DNA of 28,813 nucleotides from Puniceicoccales bacterium (GTDB lineage: Bacteria; Verrucomicrobiota; Verrucomicrobiia; Opitutales; Oceanipulchritudinaceae). The notes beneath the pieces are model-generated. The model had not been told where the DNA came from. It saw nothing but the letters and a program-made list of their open reading frames with translations, and searched no databases. Shown here one piece after another: positions 15,755 to 23,614 of this stretch (positions within the stretch are counted from its first letter, which is position 1; the number at the start of each line of letters is the position of its first letter). Both the position numbers and the translations under genes were made by a program. Location of the stretch: contig JAUVDD010000001.1 in NCBI GenBank assembly GCA_030595525.1, positions 1 to 28,813 of the forward strand, given 5' to 3'.

Positions 15755-17812
15755 TCAAACCGGCAACTCGCTTAGGAGGAAAGCCTGTTGAAGAGCGATT
15801 TCCTTAAGGGAATCGTAACGACCTGACACGCCTGAGTGGCCTGAATCAAGAAGGGTCTTCAGAATGATAGGACCTTTTCCGGTGTTGTGTTTCCGTATAC
15901 GGGCAATCCACTTGGCAGCCTCCCAGTATGGAACGCGTGGATCACTCAACCCGGCGGTGGCGAGAATTGACGGATAAGCCGCAGGTCTGACATTTTCATA
16001 AGGAGAGTACTTCAAAATGTCCTTGAAGGCAGCTTCTTCGGCCGGATTTCCCCATTCTTCATATTCGAAAGTAGTCAGTGGCAAAGACGGATCGAGCATT
16101 GTATTGAGGACATCTACAAAAGGGACCTCGAGCAGAGCAGCCTTAAAAAGGTCCGGTCGTCGATTCAAGACAGTACCAACTAGAAGGCCTCCGGCGCTGC
16201 CGCCCTCAACGAGTAGTTGATCAGGTGTCGTATAGTTCTTCCTGATTAATTCCTCCGCGCAGGCGATGAAATCATTGAAGGAATTCTCCTTGTGAGAAAG
16301 TTTTCCCGATTGATACCATTCTTCGCCGAGAAGCCCACCACCTCGAACATGAGCTATCCCTATTGTGAATCCGCGTTCTAACCAAGTCAGCCATGATGAA
16401 CGGAAATCAGTTTCCACGGGGCTACCATATGCACCGTACCCATAAAGCAAGGCAGGGCTGGTTGTCTTCGGTTCCTGGGACAGACACTTTTTGTGAATAA
16501 TGGTCATGGGCACGGCTGTACCATCGCTCGATTCAGCATGAATCCTGTAGACAGTGTACTGATCAGGATCATGTCCCGAAGGAACAGTACTGGCGCGGAG
16601 CACTTCACGTTCTCTGGTTACCAAATCGTACCGAACAGTCTGAGAGGGTCGGATAGGGGAGCTGTAAATGAAGTTGAAGGAAGTGGTGTTGAATTCGGCA
16701 TTAACGGTAGGTTGCAAATCATAAACCGAATCAGGAACCTCGAGCATGTGTTCCTCGAGTGTATCGAGTTCGAGGATACGGATCTGGTCCAATCCGTTTG
16801 ATCGCTCGAACGCGATCAAGTGATTCTTAAGGGGCAAAACATCATTTAACCGGCGACCAACTTGGGCATCAATTATCGGAGTGCCTGTGGATAGGTCAGT
16901 TTCTGTCAGTGATACTGAGAGCAGTTTATGATCGGGAGCGTCTTCGTTCGTGCGGACAAGCCAGTTTCCATCCAAGTGCTCCAGCCAGTATTGAATCCCA
17001 TCTCGCCGTGGGAATAGGATGGTGAAAAGAGCCTCTGGATCGGTTGCCAGGAGATAGCCAATTTCGGTGGTTTCCTTGCTCTCGCTGCTCGCAAAAATAT
17101 AATGCGAGTCCTGACTTTTATAAATACCAACATGGTACAACGGATCAGATTCGGAATAAACCAATTGTGCTTCATTTGGCCTCGATCCCAGACGGTGGCG
17201 AAAAATCTGCCACGGTCTTTTGGATTCATCTTCTCGAACGAAATAGTAAACCTTCGAGGAAGCATCCCATTCCCCCTCTCCGGCAACATTATCAATTAGG
17301 TCTGGTAACTCATTTCCCGTCGCAAGGTCACGAAACCGCAGTGTGTATGATTCATCACCGATCAAGTCTATTGCATAGGCGAGAGTTTGTCCGTCCGGGC
17401 TAATGTCCAGGAAGGCCAGATCGAAATAATCATTTTCTGCAGATTCTGTTTCTGCATCAAAATACAGGGTCCAATCCGCATTGTCAGTTCGCTTTTTTCG
17501 GTAGTATCGGCGATGGTTTTCACCTTTCTTGATGCGTGACTGGTAGATGTAATCCCCATCGGGAAAGGAAGCGGATTCGTTGTTTTGTTCGAGACGCCCA
17601 AGCAATTCCTGGTAGAGGCAATCCGACAGGTTTCCTGATTTTTCCAGGAATAAATTCGTGTAAGCATTTTCCTCCTTTAAGTGGGTGATAACTTCTGGAT
17701 TATCACTTTCCTTTAGCCAATAAAGTGGATCATCCCATGTCACGCCATGCATGGTGCGGACAAATGGGCGTCCCTTGGGAACTGGTGGACTTCGTGGCGT
17801 GCCTTTTGGCAT
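15755..17812 (-). CDS. ptrB: Oligopeptidase B (prolyl oligopeptidase family S9A)
   Basis: This is a serine peptidase that cleaves short peptides after basic residues. It has 685 residues, as expected. An N-terminal seven-bladed propeller starts after HGVTWDDPLYWLKESDNPEV. The alpha/beta-hydrolase domain carries YGYGAYGSPVETDF, AHVRGGGLLGEEWYQ, the nucleophile elbow EGGSAGGLL (Ser539), the Asp in GLSDPRVPYWEAAKW (Asp624) and the His in DSGHSGVSGR (His659). The spacing of the triad is that of bacterial oligopeptidase B. The acidic FEYEEWGNP segment near the active site fits preference for Arg/Lys. No signal peptide is seen, so it is predicted to be cytosolic. An AAGGA site overlaps the metY stop 9 bp before the ATG, indicating co-transcription with metY. 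Confidence 0.93.
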   Translation of the reverse strand: MPKGTPRSPPVPKGRPFVRTMHGVTWDDPLYWLKESDNPEVITHLKEENAYTNLFLEKSGNLSDCLYQELLGRLEQNNESASFPDGDYIYQSRIKKGENHRRYYRKKRTDNADWTLYFDAETESAENDYFDLAFLDISPDGQTLAYAIDLIGDESYTLRFRDLATGNELPDLIDNVAGEGEWDASSKVYYFVREDESKRPWQIFRHRLGSRPNEAQLVYSESDPLYHVGIYKSQDSHYIFASSESKETTEIGYLLATDPEALFTILFPRRDGIQYWLEHLDGNWLVRTNEDAPDHKLLSVSLTETDLSTGTPIIDAQVGRRLNDVLPLKNHLIAFERSNGLDQIRILELDTLEEHMLEVPDSVYDLQPTVNAEFNTTSFNFIYSSPIRPSQTVRYDLVTREREVLRASTVPSGHDPDQYTVYRIHAESSDGTAVPMTIIHKKCLSQEPKTTSPALLYGYGAYGSPVETDFRSSWLTWLERGFTIGIAHVRGGGLLGEEWYQSGKLSHKENSFNDFIACAEELIRKNYTTPDQLLVEGGSAGGLLVGTVLNRRPDLFKAALLEVPFVDVLNTMLDPSLPLTTFEYEEWGNPAEEAAFKDILKYSPYENVRPAAYPSILATAGLSDPRVPYWEAAKWIARIRKHNTGKGPIILKTLLDSGHSGVSGRYDSLKEIALQQAFLLSELPV

Positions 17813-17823
17813 GCCTGAGATCC

Positions 17824-19128
17824 TTAGATGTTTACCAACGCCTGGTCCAGATCAGAGATCAAATCTTCCTTGTCCTCGATACCAATGCTCAACCGGATGA
17901 AGTCTGGAGTCACACCGCTGGCGGTTTGCTCATCCTCGGTCAACTGGCTGTGGGTCGTGCTGGCTGGATGGATGGCCAGGCTTTTTGCGTCACCAATATT
18001 TGCCAGGTGACTGAAAAGCTCCATGCCTTCGATCGTCTTGCGGCCTGCTTCCATGCCACCTTTTACGCCAAATCCAATCAGGGCACCAAATCCCTTGTGA
18101 TAATACTTCTTCGCAAGATCATGATGGGGGCTGTCTGTGAGACCCGGATAATTGACCCATGCAACCTTATCGTGTCCTTGTAGGAACTGAGCGACTGCCA
18201 GGGCATTCGAACAATGTCTTTCCATCCGAAGATGCAAAGTTTCCAGCCCTTGCAGATGCAGGAATGAATTAAATGGCGAGGCACAATTCCCCGTATCCCT
18301 CAAAAGTTGGAGCCGCATTTTCATGGCGAAGGCAATGTTGGCTCCTCCTGCGGGTTCGAAGGCCTTGAAAGCATCCCAGTGAACTAATCCATGGTAACTA
18401 TGATCCGGCTCCGTGAATCCAGGGAACCGGCCGCTTCCCCAGTCGAAATTCCCACCATCGACGACCATTCCTCCGATGCTGGTACCGTGGCCTCCGATAA
18501 ACTTGGTCAGGCTGTGGACAACTACATTTGCACCATAGTCAAATGGACGGCAGACAGCCGGTGTCAGGGCGGTATTGTCTAGAATCAGTGGAATGCCCTC
18601 TGCCGCACCAATTTTCGCAACTTCCTCGATCGGGAAGGGATTCAAGCGCGGATTGCCCTGGGTTTCTCCAAAAAAAGCCTTGGTATTCGGGCGAATCGCC
18701 TCGCGGAAGGATTCCGGGTTCTCCCCATCCACAAATGTCACCTCTATCCCAAGCTTGGGTAATGTGTATTGGAAAAGATTGTAGGTTCCACCGTATAACT
18801 GGGAAACCGATACGATGTGTTCACCTGCTCCTGCGATGTTTAAAATAGAATTTGTGACGGCTGCACTCCCACTGGCATGCGCTAGTCCGGCTGTTCCGCC
18901 CTCCAAGGCGGTTACCCGTTTTTCAAGAACATCCGTGGTCGGATTCATAATCCGGGTGTAAATGTATCCCAACTCCTTCAGTGCAAACAGGTTGGAGGCA
19001 TGCTCCGTATCTCGGAAAGTGTAACTTGAGGTCTGGTAAATCGGTACTGCCCGACTTCCTGTCGCTGGATCCGGTGATTGTCCGGCGTGCACGGCTAGTG
19101 TTCCTGGTCCATATGTATTTTCGCTCAT
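17824..19128 (-). CDS. metY: O-acetylhomoserine sulfhydrylase (aminocarboxypropyltransferase)
   Basis: MetY is a PLP enzyme that makes homocysteine from O-acetylhomoserine and sulfide, a direct-sulfhydrylation route to methionine. The Cys/Met-metabolism fold I enzyme shows TLAVHAGQSPDPATGSRAVP, YTRIMNPTTDVLEKRVTALE, ASGSAAVTNSILNI, and the PLP lysine in VHSLTKFIGGHGTSIGG (Lys209). The 434-residue length is the MetY size; cystathionine enzymes are shorter by about 40-50 residues. The ATG at 19128 has a GAGGAA site seven bases upstream. It is followed after 11 bp by oligopeptidase B. The upstream region holds a terminator-like hairpin that could act on metY expression (see findings). Confidence 0.95.
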   Translation of the reverse strand: MSENTYGPGTLAVHAGQSPDPATGSRAVPIYQTSSYTFRDTEHASNLFALKELGYIYTRIMNPTTDVLEKRVTALEGGTAGLAHASGSAAVTNSILNIAGAGEHIVSVSQLYGGTYNLFQYTLPKLGIEVTFVDGENPESFREAIRPNTKAFFGETQGNPRLNPFPIEEVAKIGAAEGIPLILDNTALTPAVCRPFDYGANVVVHSLTKFIGGHGTSIGGMVVDGGNFDWGSGRFPGFTEPDHSYHGLVHWDAFKAFEPAGGANIAFAMKMRLQLLRDTGNCASPFNSFLHLQGLETLHLRMERHCSNALAVAQFLQGHDKVAWVNYPGLTDSPHHDLAKKYYHKGFGALIGFGVKGGMEAGRKTIEGMELFSHLANIGDAKSLAIHPASTTHSQLTEDEQTASGVTPDFIRLSIGIEDKEDLISDLDQALVNI

Positions 19129-19218
19129 TGGCTTTCCTCGTAAAGTTTTTTGTTATTTGCGGTTCATTGGGAAAAAAACTCTAGATAAGGGGTGCCGACA
19201 AGCAAATTTCTTATATGT

Positions 19219-19252
19219 GCAAAAAAAACCGCGACCCTATTGGGCCGCGGTT
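19219..19252 (-). terminator. Rho-independent terminator hairpin on the minus strand, upstream of metY
   Basis: Read on the minus strand, AACCGCGGCCC, loop AATA and GGGTCGCGGTT form an 11-bp stem with one G-U wobble, followed by eight U. On the plus strand the wobble becomes an A-C mismatch and no T tract follows, so it works only for minus-strand RNA. It may end ribB-type transcripts (stop at 19404) or act as an attenuator in the metY leader. Confidence 0.85.
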
Positions 19253-19304
19253 CCAGCTCTTATACTAATACCCCAAAAATGTATGAACTTACTTAAGTTC
19301 GAGT

Positions 19305-19335
19305 AATATAATCTTTATATTTGGTAATTCGTCAA
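19305..19335 (-). promoter_or_regulatory. Candidate promoter upstream of the metY hairpin
   Basis: On the minus strand TTGACG (19335-19330) is followed by TATATT (19310-19305), a 5/6 match to the -10 box, but with a long 19-bp spacer. A start site near 19295 would place both a GAACTTA/TAAGTTC repeat (19285-19300) and the terminator hairpin inside or next to the metY leader. The long spacer makes this tentative. Confidence 0.3.
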
Positions 19336-19403
19336 CACGAGAATGCGAATTTTGTTAAGTTTTTTTGGTTGAATGGTCAGGTTAAACATTTAAGCGGCAA
19401 AAA

Positions 19404-20507
19404 TCAGAGGGAAACAAAGCTATCGATATGGAGGTCATAGCCATCCAAAGCCACGTGTTTTCGCTGCGAAGAGGAGAGAAGTTTGATTTTCCTCAGACCG
19501 AGGGCATAGAGAATCTGTGCCCCGAGACCGTAACCACGAAAATCCATATGGATGGGTTCCAGAGTACAGGAATCAGAATCGGCACCGCTGGAATCGGGAA
19601 TATTCAGACCCGAACAGGAATGAGTCATATAAACAAATGCTCCTTTGCCTTCCTCCGCGATTTTTTTGCAGGTTCGATCGATAACGCGATTTTGGCCAGG
19701 GGAATGGCTGTCGAAGACATCGCTGAGGATGTTTTCCGATTGAACCCGGACTAGAGTGGGCTCCGAATCAAGCTCTCCCATGGTTAACGCAAAGTGAATG
19801 CGATGATCAGTCAGGGATTTGAAAAGGTGTAATGTCCAGTCGCCGTGCGCATTCGTAAACGGCTGAGAGTGGATTTTCTCGATAAGTTTTTCGCGATTAT
19901 GGCGATACTCGATCAACTGCTTAATGGAAATCAGTTTCAATCCGAACTGCTTCTTATATTCGATCAGCTCCGGTAGACGTGCCATGGAGCCATCCTCGTT
20001 GAGGATTTCGCAGAGAACTCCAGCCGGAGGGAGTCCAGCAAGAACTGCAAGGTCCACGGTTGCTTCAGTGTGACCAGCCCGTTGCAGGACGCCACCCGGT
20101 CTGGCACGGAGTGGGAAAATGTGTCCTGGTTGGACTAATAGATCCGCGGTGGCTTCCGGATCTCCAAGAACGTGGATGGCCGCGCATCTATCCGCTGCAC
20201 TGATACCAGTGGTGACACCTTCGGAAGCATCGACGGACACCGTGAAATCGGTCTGGTTGCTTTCTCGGTTATTGGCCACCATGGGATTGAGGCCGAGTCG
20301 CTTAAGATGGTGTTCTACGGTAGCGACACAAATGAGGCCCCGGGCATGACGGATCATCATGTTGACGGTTTCCGGGGTGGAGGTTGAAGCGGCCATGATC
20401 AGGTCGCCTTCATTTTCGCGATCTTCATCATCAACAACAATAACCAGCTTTCCAGCGGCAATATCGTCTATGGCACTTTCTACGGAATCAAATGGATCTT
20501 CGTGCAT
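19404..20507 (-). CDS. ribB: 3,4-dihydroxy-2-butanone 4-phosphate synthase with degenerate GTP cyclohydrolase II domain (RibBX-like)
   Basis: The N-terminal ~205 residues are an intact RibB, which makes the four-carbon precursor of riboflavin from ribulose-5-phosphate. It shows VVDDEDRENEGDLIMAA, HARGLICVA, ISAADR, and RPGGVLQRAGHTEATVDL. The C-terminal half has the GCHII fold order, ending FRGYGLGAQILYALGLRKIKLLS, but its key residues are gone. The expected HSEC and RCDC zinc cysteines are replaced at Asn259, Pro270 and Gln272, and the EGRGIGL segment is absent. The second half is therefore probably not a GTP cyclohydrolase. Similar RibB hybrids with an inactive second domain are known from Shewanella (RibBX). 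Length is 367 residues, shorter than a typical RibBA. No FMN riboswitch is visible in the short upstream region, and a separate RibA is expected elsewhere. Confidence 0.9.
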   Translation of the reverse strand: MHEDPFDSVESAIDDIAAGKLVIVVDDEDRENEGDLIMAASTSTPETVNMMIRHARGLICVATVEHHLKRLGLNPMVANNRESNQTDFTVSVDASEGVTTGISAADRCAAIHVLGDPEATADLLVQPGHIFPLRARPGGVLQRAGHTEATVDLAVLAGLPPAGVLCEILNEDGSMARLPELIEYKKQFGLKLISIKQLIEYRHNREKLIEKIHSQPFTNAHGDWTLHLFKSLTDHRIHFALTMGELDSEPTLVRVQSENILSDVFDSHSPGQNRVIDRTCKKIAEEGKGAFVYMTHSCSGLNIPDSSGADSDSCTLEPIHMDFRGYGLGAQILYALGLRKIKLLSSSQRKHVALDGYDLHIDSFVSL

Positions 20508-20625
20508 GGTAATATTAAAGGAGATTAATAAATTGGAAATCCTTCAAATAGCAAGGGGGGATCGATTTTGCTTCAAGGTTGCCAATGTGAATCGTGAATG
20601 CTTACTTGATCGGACAATACAATCC

Positions 20626-21135
20626 ATGAATACGTTGATTGAAGCCAACCTGAGCTGCCTGGAACAAGGAATCACCCTCTTGGAAGCAATTTCCCCAAAT
20701 GTTTATGCACGTAAGTGTCCTGAAATCTTTGGAAGTTCCATAGGTGGGCACTTTCGCCATAATATAGATCACTATATTGCCTTCATGGACGGCTTTGAAT
20801 CCTCGGAGATAGATTATGACTCACGTGAGCGCAGGGAAACCATGGAAGAAGATCCGTCAGAAGCGTCACGGGTCATGGCTCGCTTAAGCATTTTCTTGAA
20901 AAAAATATCCGGGGAGGACCTGGACCAACCGTTGCGGATCCGAATGGATGACGGGGGTGACTCGTCCTGGAGCCAAACAACATTGCGTCGGGAATTACAA
21001 TTTTTGCTCAGTCACACAATTCATCACTACGCCCTTGTTGTATCCATCGCGACCCGGTACGGAATAAACGAGTTTCCCGACGGATTTGGAGTGGCTCCCT
21101 CGACCTTACATTACCGCGAAGCCAAGGGAGCTTGA
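20626..21135 (+). CDS. DinB-like four-helix-bundle protein
   Basis: This is a 169-residue, mostly helical protein of the DinB/YfiT-like superfamily. Its histidine pattern fits a metal site: GHFRHNIDHY (His42, His45, His49) in one helix and SHTIHHYALV (His130, His133, His134) in the last helix. Many such proteins are thiol-dependent transferases or hydrolases, but no substrate is known here. The start is uncertain. The ATG at 20626 matches where family proteins begin but has no Shine-Dalgarno site. A TTG at 20533 has an AAAGGAG 9 bp upstream and would add 31 residues. An ATG at 20506 overlaps the divergent ribB start codon. The NRDE gene begins 3 bp after the stop, so the two are an operon. 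Confidence 0.75.
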   Translation: MNTLIEANLSCLEQGITLLEAISPNVYARKCPEIFGSSIGGHFRHNIDHYIAFMDGFESSEIDYDSRERRETMEEDPSEASRVMARLSIFLKKISGEDLDQPLRIRMDDGGDSSWSQTTLRRELQFLLSHTIHHYALVVSIATRYGINEFPDGFGVAPSTLHYREAKGA

Positions 21136-21138
21136 GGG

Positions 21139-21846
21139 ATGTGTACATTGGCCTGGGATGTGTCAGGAGATGATCTATGGATCTGTTTTAACCGGGACGA
21201 ACAGAGGAGTCGGCCAGAAGCCGAGTTACCTGCGATAGATGGCAGTGGGAAATATCCAGTGATGTATCCACGTGACCCTCAGGGAGGCGGAACATGGCTG
21301 GCCGTTTCGGAAGCTGGATTCGCTGTGACCTTAATGAACCATTATTCCGGGAATCCAGTAAACAATGGAGGTCTGCGAAGCAGGGGAGGAATTGTATTGG
21401 AATTGATTCATTCCAGTTCGATGGATTCTGCTATCGAGAAATTATCCGGGATAGAATTAACAGGTAATTTCGCACCATTTCACTTGTTTATATTTTCCAG
21501 AGAGGGAGGAAAGCAATGGACTTGGAATGGAGATAAATTAAGCGGAATAACCGAATGTCCGAAATTCTGGACAACCTCTTCCTATGATCCCGAATCAATT
21601 TGTCGGTGGCGAACCGATCAGTGGGAAAGACTCAAGGGTGATAAAGCGGTTTTTGCTGACCAAGCAGGAGCAATTTTGAGGATGCGAGGATCCCCACCAG
21701 CGTGTGGGATGACCATGGACCGGGAAGATGCAAGAACAGTGAGCCAATCCATCGTTATGATTAATGGGAAGAATTTAGTGTTTAGTTATGCCAGACGTGA
21801 AGCACACGGTCCAGGATTTGAGGAATCCATGATAAGTGGTTGGTGA
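21139..21846 (+). CDS. NRDE/TANGO2-family protein
   Basis: The 235-residue protein begins MCTLAWD and carries FNRDEQRSRP (Asn18-Arg19-Asp20-Glu21), the signature that names the NRDE (Ser/Thr-rich T10, TANGO2) family. A Cys directly after the initiator Met is characteristic and suggests an N-terminal-nucleophile-like fold. GGGTWLAVSEAGFAVTLMN follows, as in other members. The family has been linked to heme or lipid handling in eukaryotes, but the bacterial role is not established and none is assigned. It is close-packed with the DinB-like gene (3 bp gap) and the DedA/ATP-grasp gene (ATG 4 bp after its stop). Confidence 0.88.
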   Translation: MCTLAWDVSGDDLWICFNRDEQRSRPEAELPAIDGSGKYPVMYPRDPQGGGTWLAVSEAGFAVTLMNHYSGNPVNNGGLRSRGGIVLELIHSSSMDSAIEKLSGIELTGNFAPFHLFIFSREGGKQWTWNGDKLSGITECPKFWTTSSYDPESICRWRTDQWERLKGDKAVFADQAGAILRMRGSPPACGMTMDREDARTVSQSIVMINGKNLVFSYARREAHGPGFEESMISGW

Positions 21847-21850
21847 AACC

Positions 21851-23569
21851 ATGTGGAAATCATCAAAATTCTGGATTGGATCCCTACTGATAATTGCCCT
21901 GTTTCTGGGAATCGGATATATTGCCGCCAAGTTTCCGGATCTGGATTTAAGAAGTGCTCCCGAGAATCCTTTTGTCACGATGTTGGCGATATGTTTTGGT
22001 ACCTTCGTATCGGAGGACCTGACCACCATCACTTCGGGGCTGATCGCCGCCTCAGGATTCTTGAGCTATGGGCAATCCGTTTTTGCTGCCTTCAGCGGGA
22101 TATTAATTGGCGACCTGATTATCTTCTGGATGGGTTACCATTTTGGCCGGCCATTGTTATCGCATCGATGGACCCGGTTTTTGGTTTCAGAGAAGGCTGT
22201 TAATCGTGCCCAGCATCGCTTTCACAAGAATGGATTCTGGATAATTATCTTCACCCGGTTCCTTCCCGGAACCCGTTCGGCCACATACTTTGCCGCGGGC
22301 GCGGTTCATGCACCTGTCATACCCTTTATCGGGGCATTCGCTCTTGCGGCAGCTATCTGGACTCCCTTCCTTGTTGGGTTGAGTTATTTCATCGGCAGGG
22401 AATTACTGGACCTGTACGAAATTTATGAGGCCTTGGTGTTACCTGCCCTGGTGTTTGTTGGGTTAGCGCTGTATTTATTATTCCACTACGGCTTACCGTT
22501 GTTAACCTGGAAAGGGCGACGTAAGCTGAAAGGGAAATGGATCAGGGGAGTCCAATGGGAATATTGGCCAACCTGGCAGGTTTACTGGCTAGTGGGTTTA
22601 TATGTGATTTGGGTCGGGATTTTCCGGTACAGGAATCCTATGCTTTTTACTGCGGTGAATCCCTGTATGCCGGATGGTGGTGTCATCGGAGAAAGCAAGA
22701 GTGCCATTCTGGAGGGATTGTCTGAGGCTGGAGATGCGCTTCCTGAATGGGCCCTGATCGGAACGGGTACAGACGAAGAGCGCCTGCAGACAATTGATGC
22801 GGCAATCGATGCAAGACAGTTAACCTATCCAGTTGTCTTAAAGCCTGATGAGGGGCAGCGCGGGGCCAGTGTCAAAGTTGTTCGAGTTCGTGAGGAGGCA
22901 GTCCAATGGATCGCCAAAAACCAGATTCCAGCAATTCTCCAGGAATTCGTTCCCGGGAAAGAATACGGAGTTTTCTACATGCGAAAGCCGTCAGAGAAAC
23001 TTGGACAAATCACCTCCATAACCTTGAAAGAGCAGTTGCAGATAGAGGGGAATGGATCTGATGATTTCGAGACGCTTATCCATTCGCATCCACGGGCTAT
23101 TGCCATGCTGGGCACATTCCTTGAAAGGTTTGATTCTCGGCTGGAAGATGTGCCGGAAAAGGGCGAGCTGATATCGCTTGGCGAACTGGGAACGCATTCA
23201 CGTGGTTCTCTTTTTCTGGATGGAAATCACTTGATCACGGAATCCTTGAGGGAGAAAATCCAGGACATCACAGACAACTACCAGGGATTTTACTTTGGCC
23301 GGTTCGATGTGAAGGCACCCAGTGATGAGATGCTGATGAAAGGTGAGGGCATTCAGATCATCGAACTGAACGGGGTGACTTCTGAAGAGACACATGTCTA
23401 TGATCCACGACATGGACTTATATATGCATGGAAGTGCCTGTGCAAGCAATGGGGCCGGGCTTTTGAGATCGCGGCTGAAAATGTTCAAGCAGGGCACCGA
23501 CCCACTTCAGTGAAACAATTTTTCAGGAACCTGATCACCGCCAGGAGACGACAACGCCAACTAGATTGA
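21851..23569 (+). CDS. Fusion protein: DedA (VTT-domain) membrane module plus ATP-grasp ligase-like domain
   Basis: This is one uninterrupted 572-residue frame with two parts. Residues ~1-215 are a DedA/SNARE-associated (VTT) membrane domain: an N-terminal TM segment, FVSEDLTTITSGLIAASG, GILIGDLIIFWMGYHFGR, and the signature FTRFLPGTRSATYFAAGA with its conserved Arg and Pro. Further TM segments lead to WEYWPTWQVYWLVGLYVIW near residue 240. Residues ~270-545 are ATP-grasp-like: VVLKPDEGQRGASVKV (Lys331), LQEFVPGKEYGVFY, FGRFDVKAP and the metal site IIELNGVTSEETHVYDP (Glu505, Asn507). DedA proteins include undecaprenyl-phosphate and lipid translocases, and ATP-grasp enzymes ligate carboxylates to amines. 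A membrane-bound ligation to a lipid or cell-wall precursor is inferred only. The GTG at 21836 would overlap the NRDE stop, and the ATG at 21851 is preferred. Confidence 0.85.
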   Translation: MWKSSKFWIGSLLIIALFLGIGYIAAKFPDLDLRSAPENPFVTMLAICFGTFVSEDLTTITSGLIAASGFLSYGQSVFAAFSGILIGDLIIFWMGYHFGRPLLSHRWTRFLVSEKAVNRAQHRFHKNGFWIIIFTRFLPGTRSATYFAAGAVHAPVIPFIGAFALAAAIWTPFLVGLSYFIGRELLDLYEIYEALVLPALVFVGLALYLLFHYGLPLLTWKGRRKLKGKWIRGVQWEYWPTWQVYWLVGLYVIWVGIFRYRNPMLFTAVNPCMPDGGVIGESKSAILEGLSEAGDALPEWALIGTGTDEERLQTIDAAIDARQLTYPVVLKPDEGQRGASVKVVRVREEAVQWIAKNQIPAILQEFVPGKEYGVFYMRKPSEKLGQITSITLKEQLQIEGNGSDDFETLIHSHPRAIAMLGTFLERFDSRLEDVPEKGELISLGELGTHSRGSLFLDGNHLITESLREKIQDITDNYQGFYFGRFDVKAPSDEMLMKGEGIQIIELNGVTSEETHVYDPRHGLIYAWKCLCKQWGRAFEIAAENVQAGHRPTSVKQFFRNLITARRRQRQLD

Positions 23570-23614
23570 ATCCGGTCCTTGCGAGAGAAGCAAAATTGAT
23601 CTTGATTGGATTCC

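Noticed and set aside
19129..19403. SAM riboswitch upstream of metY
   Set aside because: The leader has a terminator hairpin, but I could not find the conserved core of any SAM riboswitch class by eye.
20359..20505. N-terminal extension of the DinB-like frame into ribB
   Set aside because: This part is antisense to the conserved RibB start, is Ser-rich and matches nothing. The true start is 20506 or later, most likely 20626.
20508..20625. FMN riboswitch upstream of ribB
   Set aside because: The region is too short and has none of the conserved RFN-element segments.
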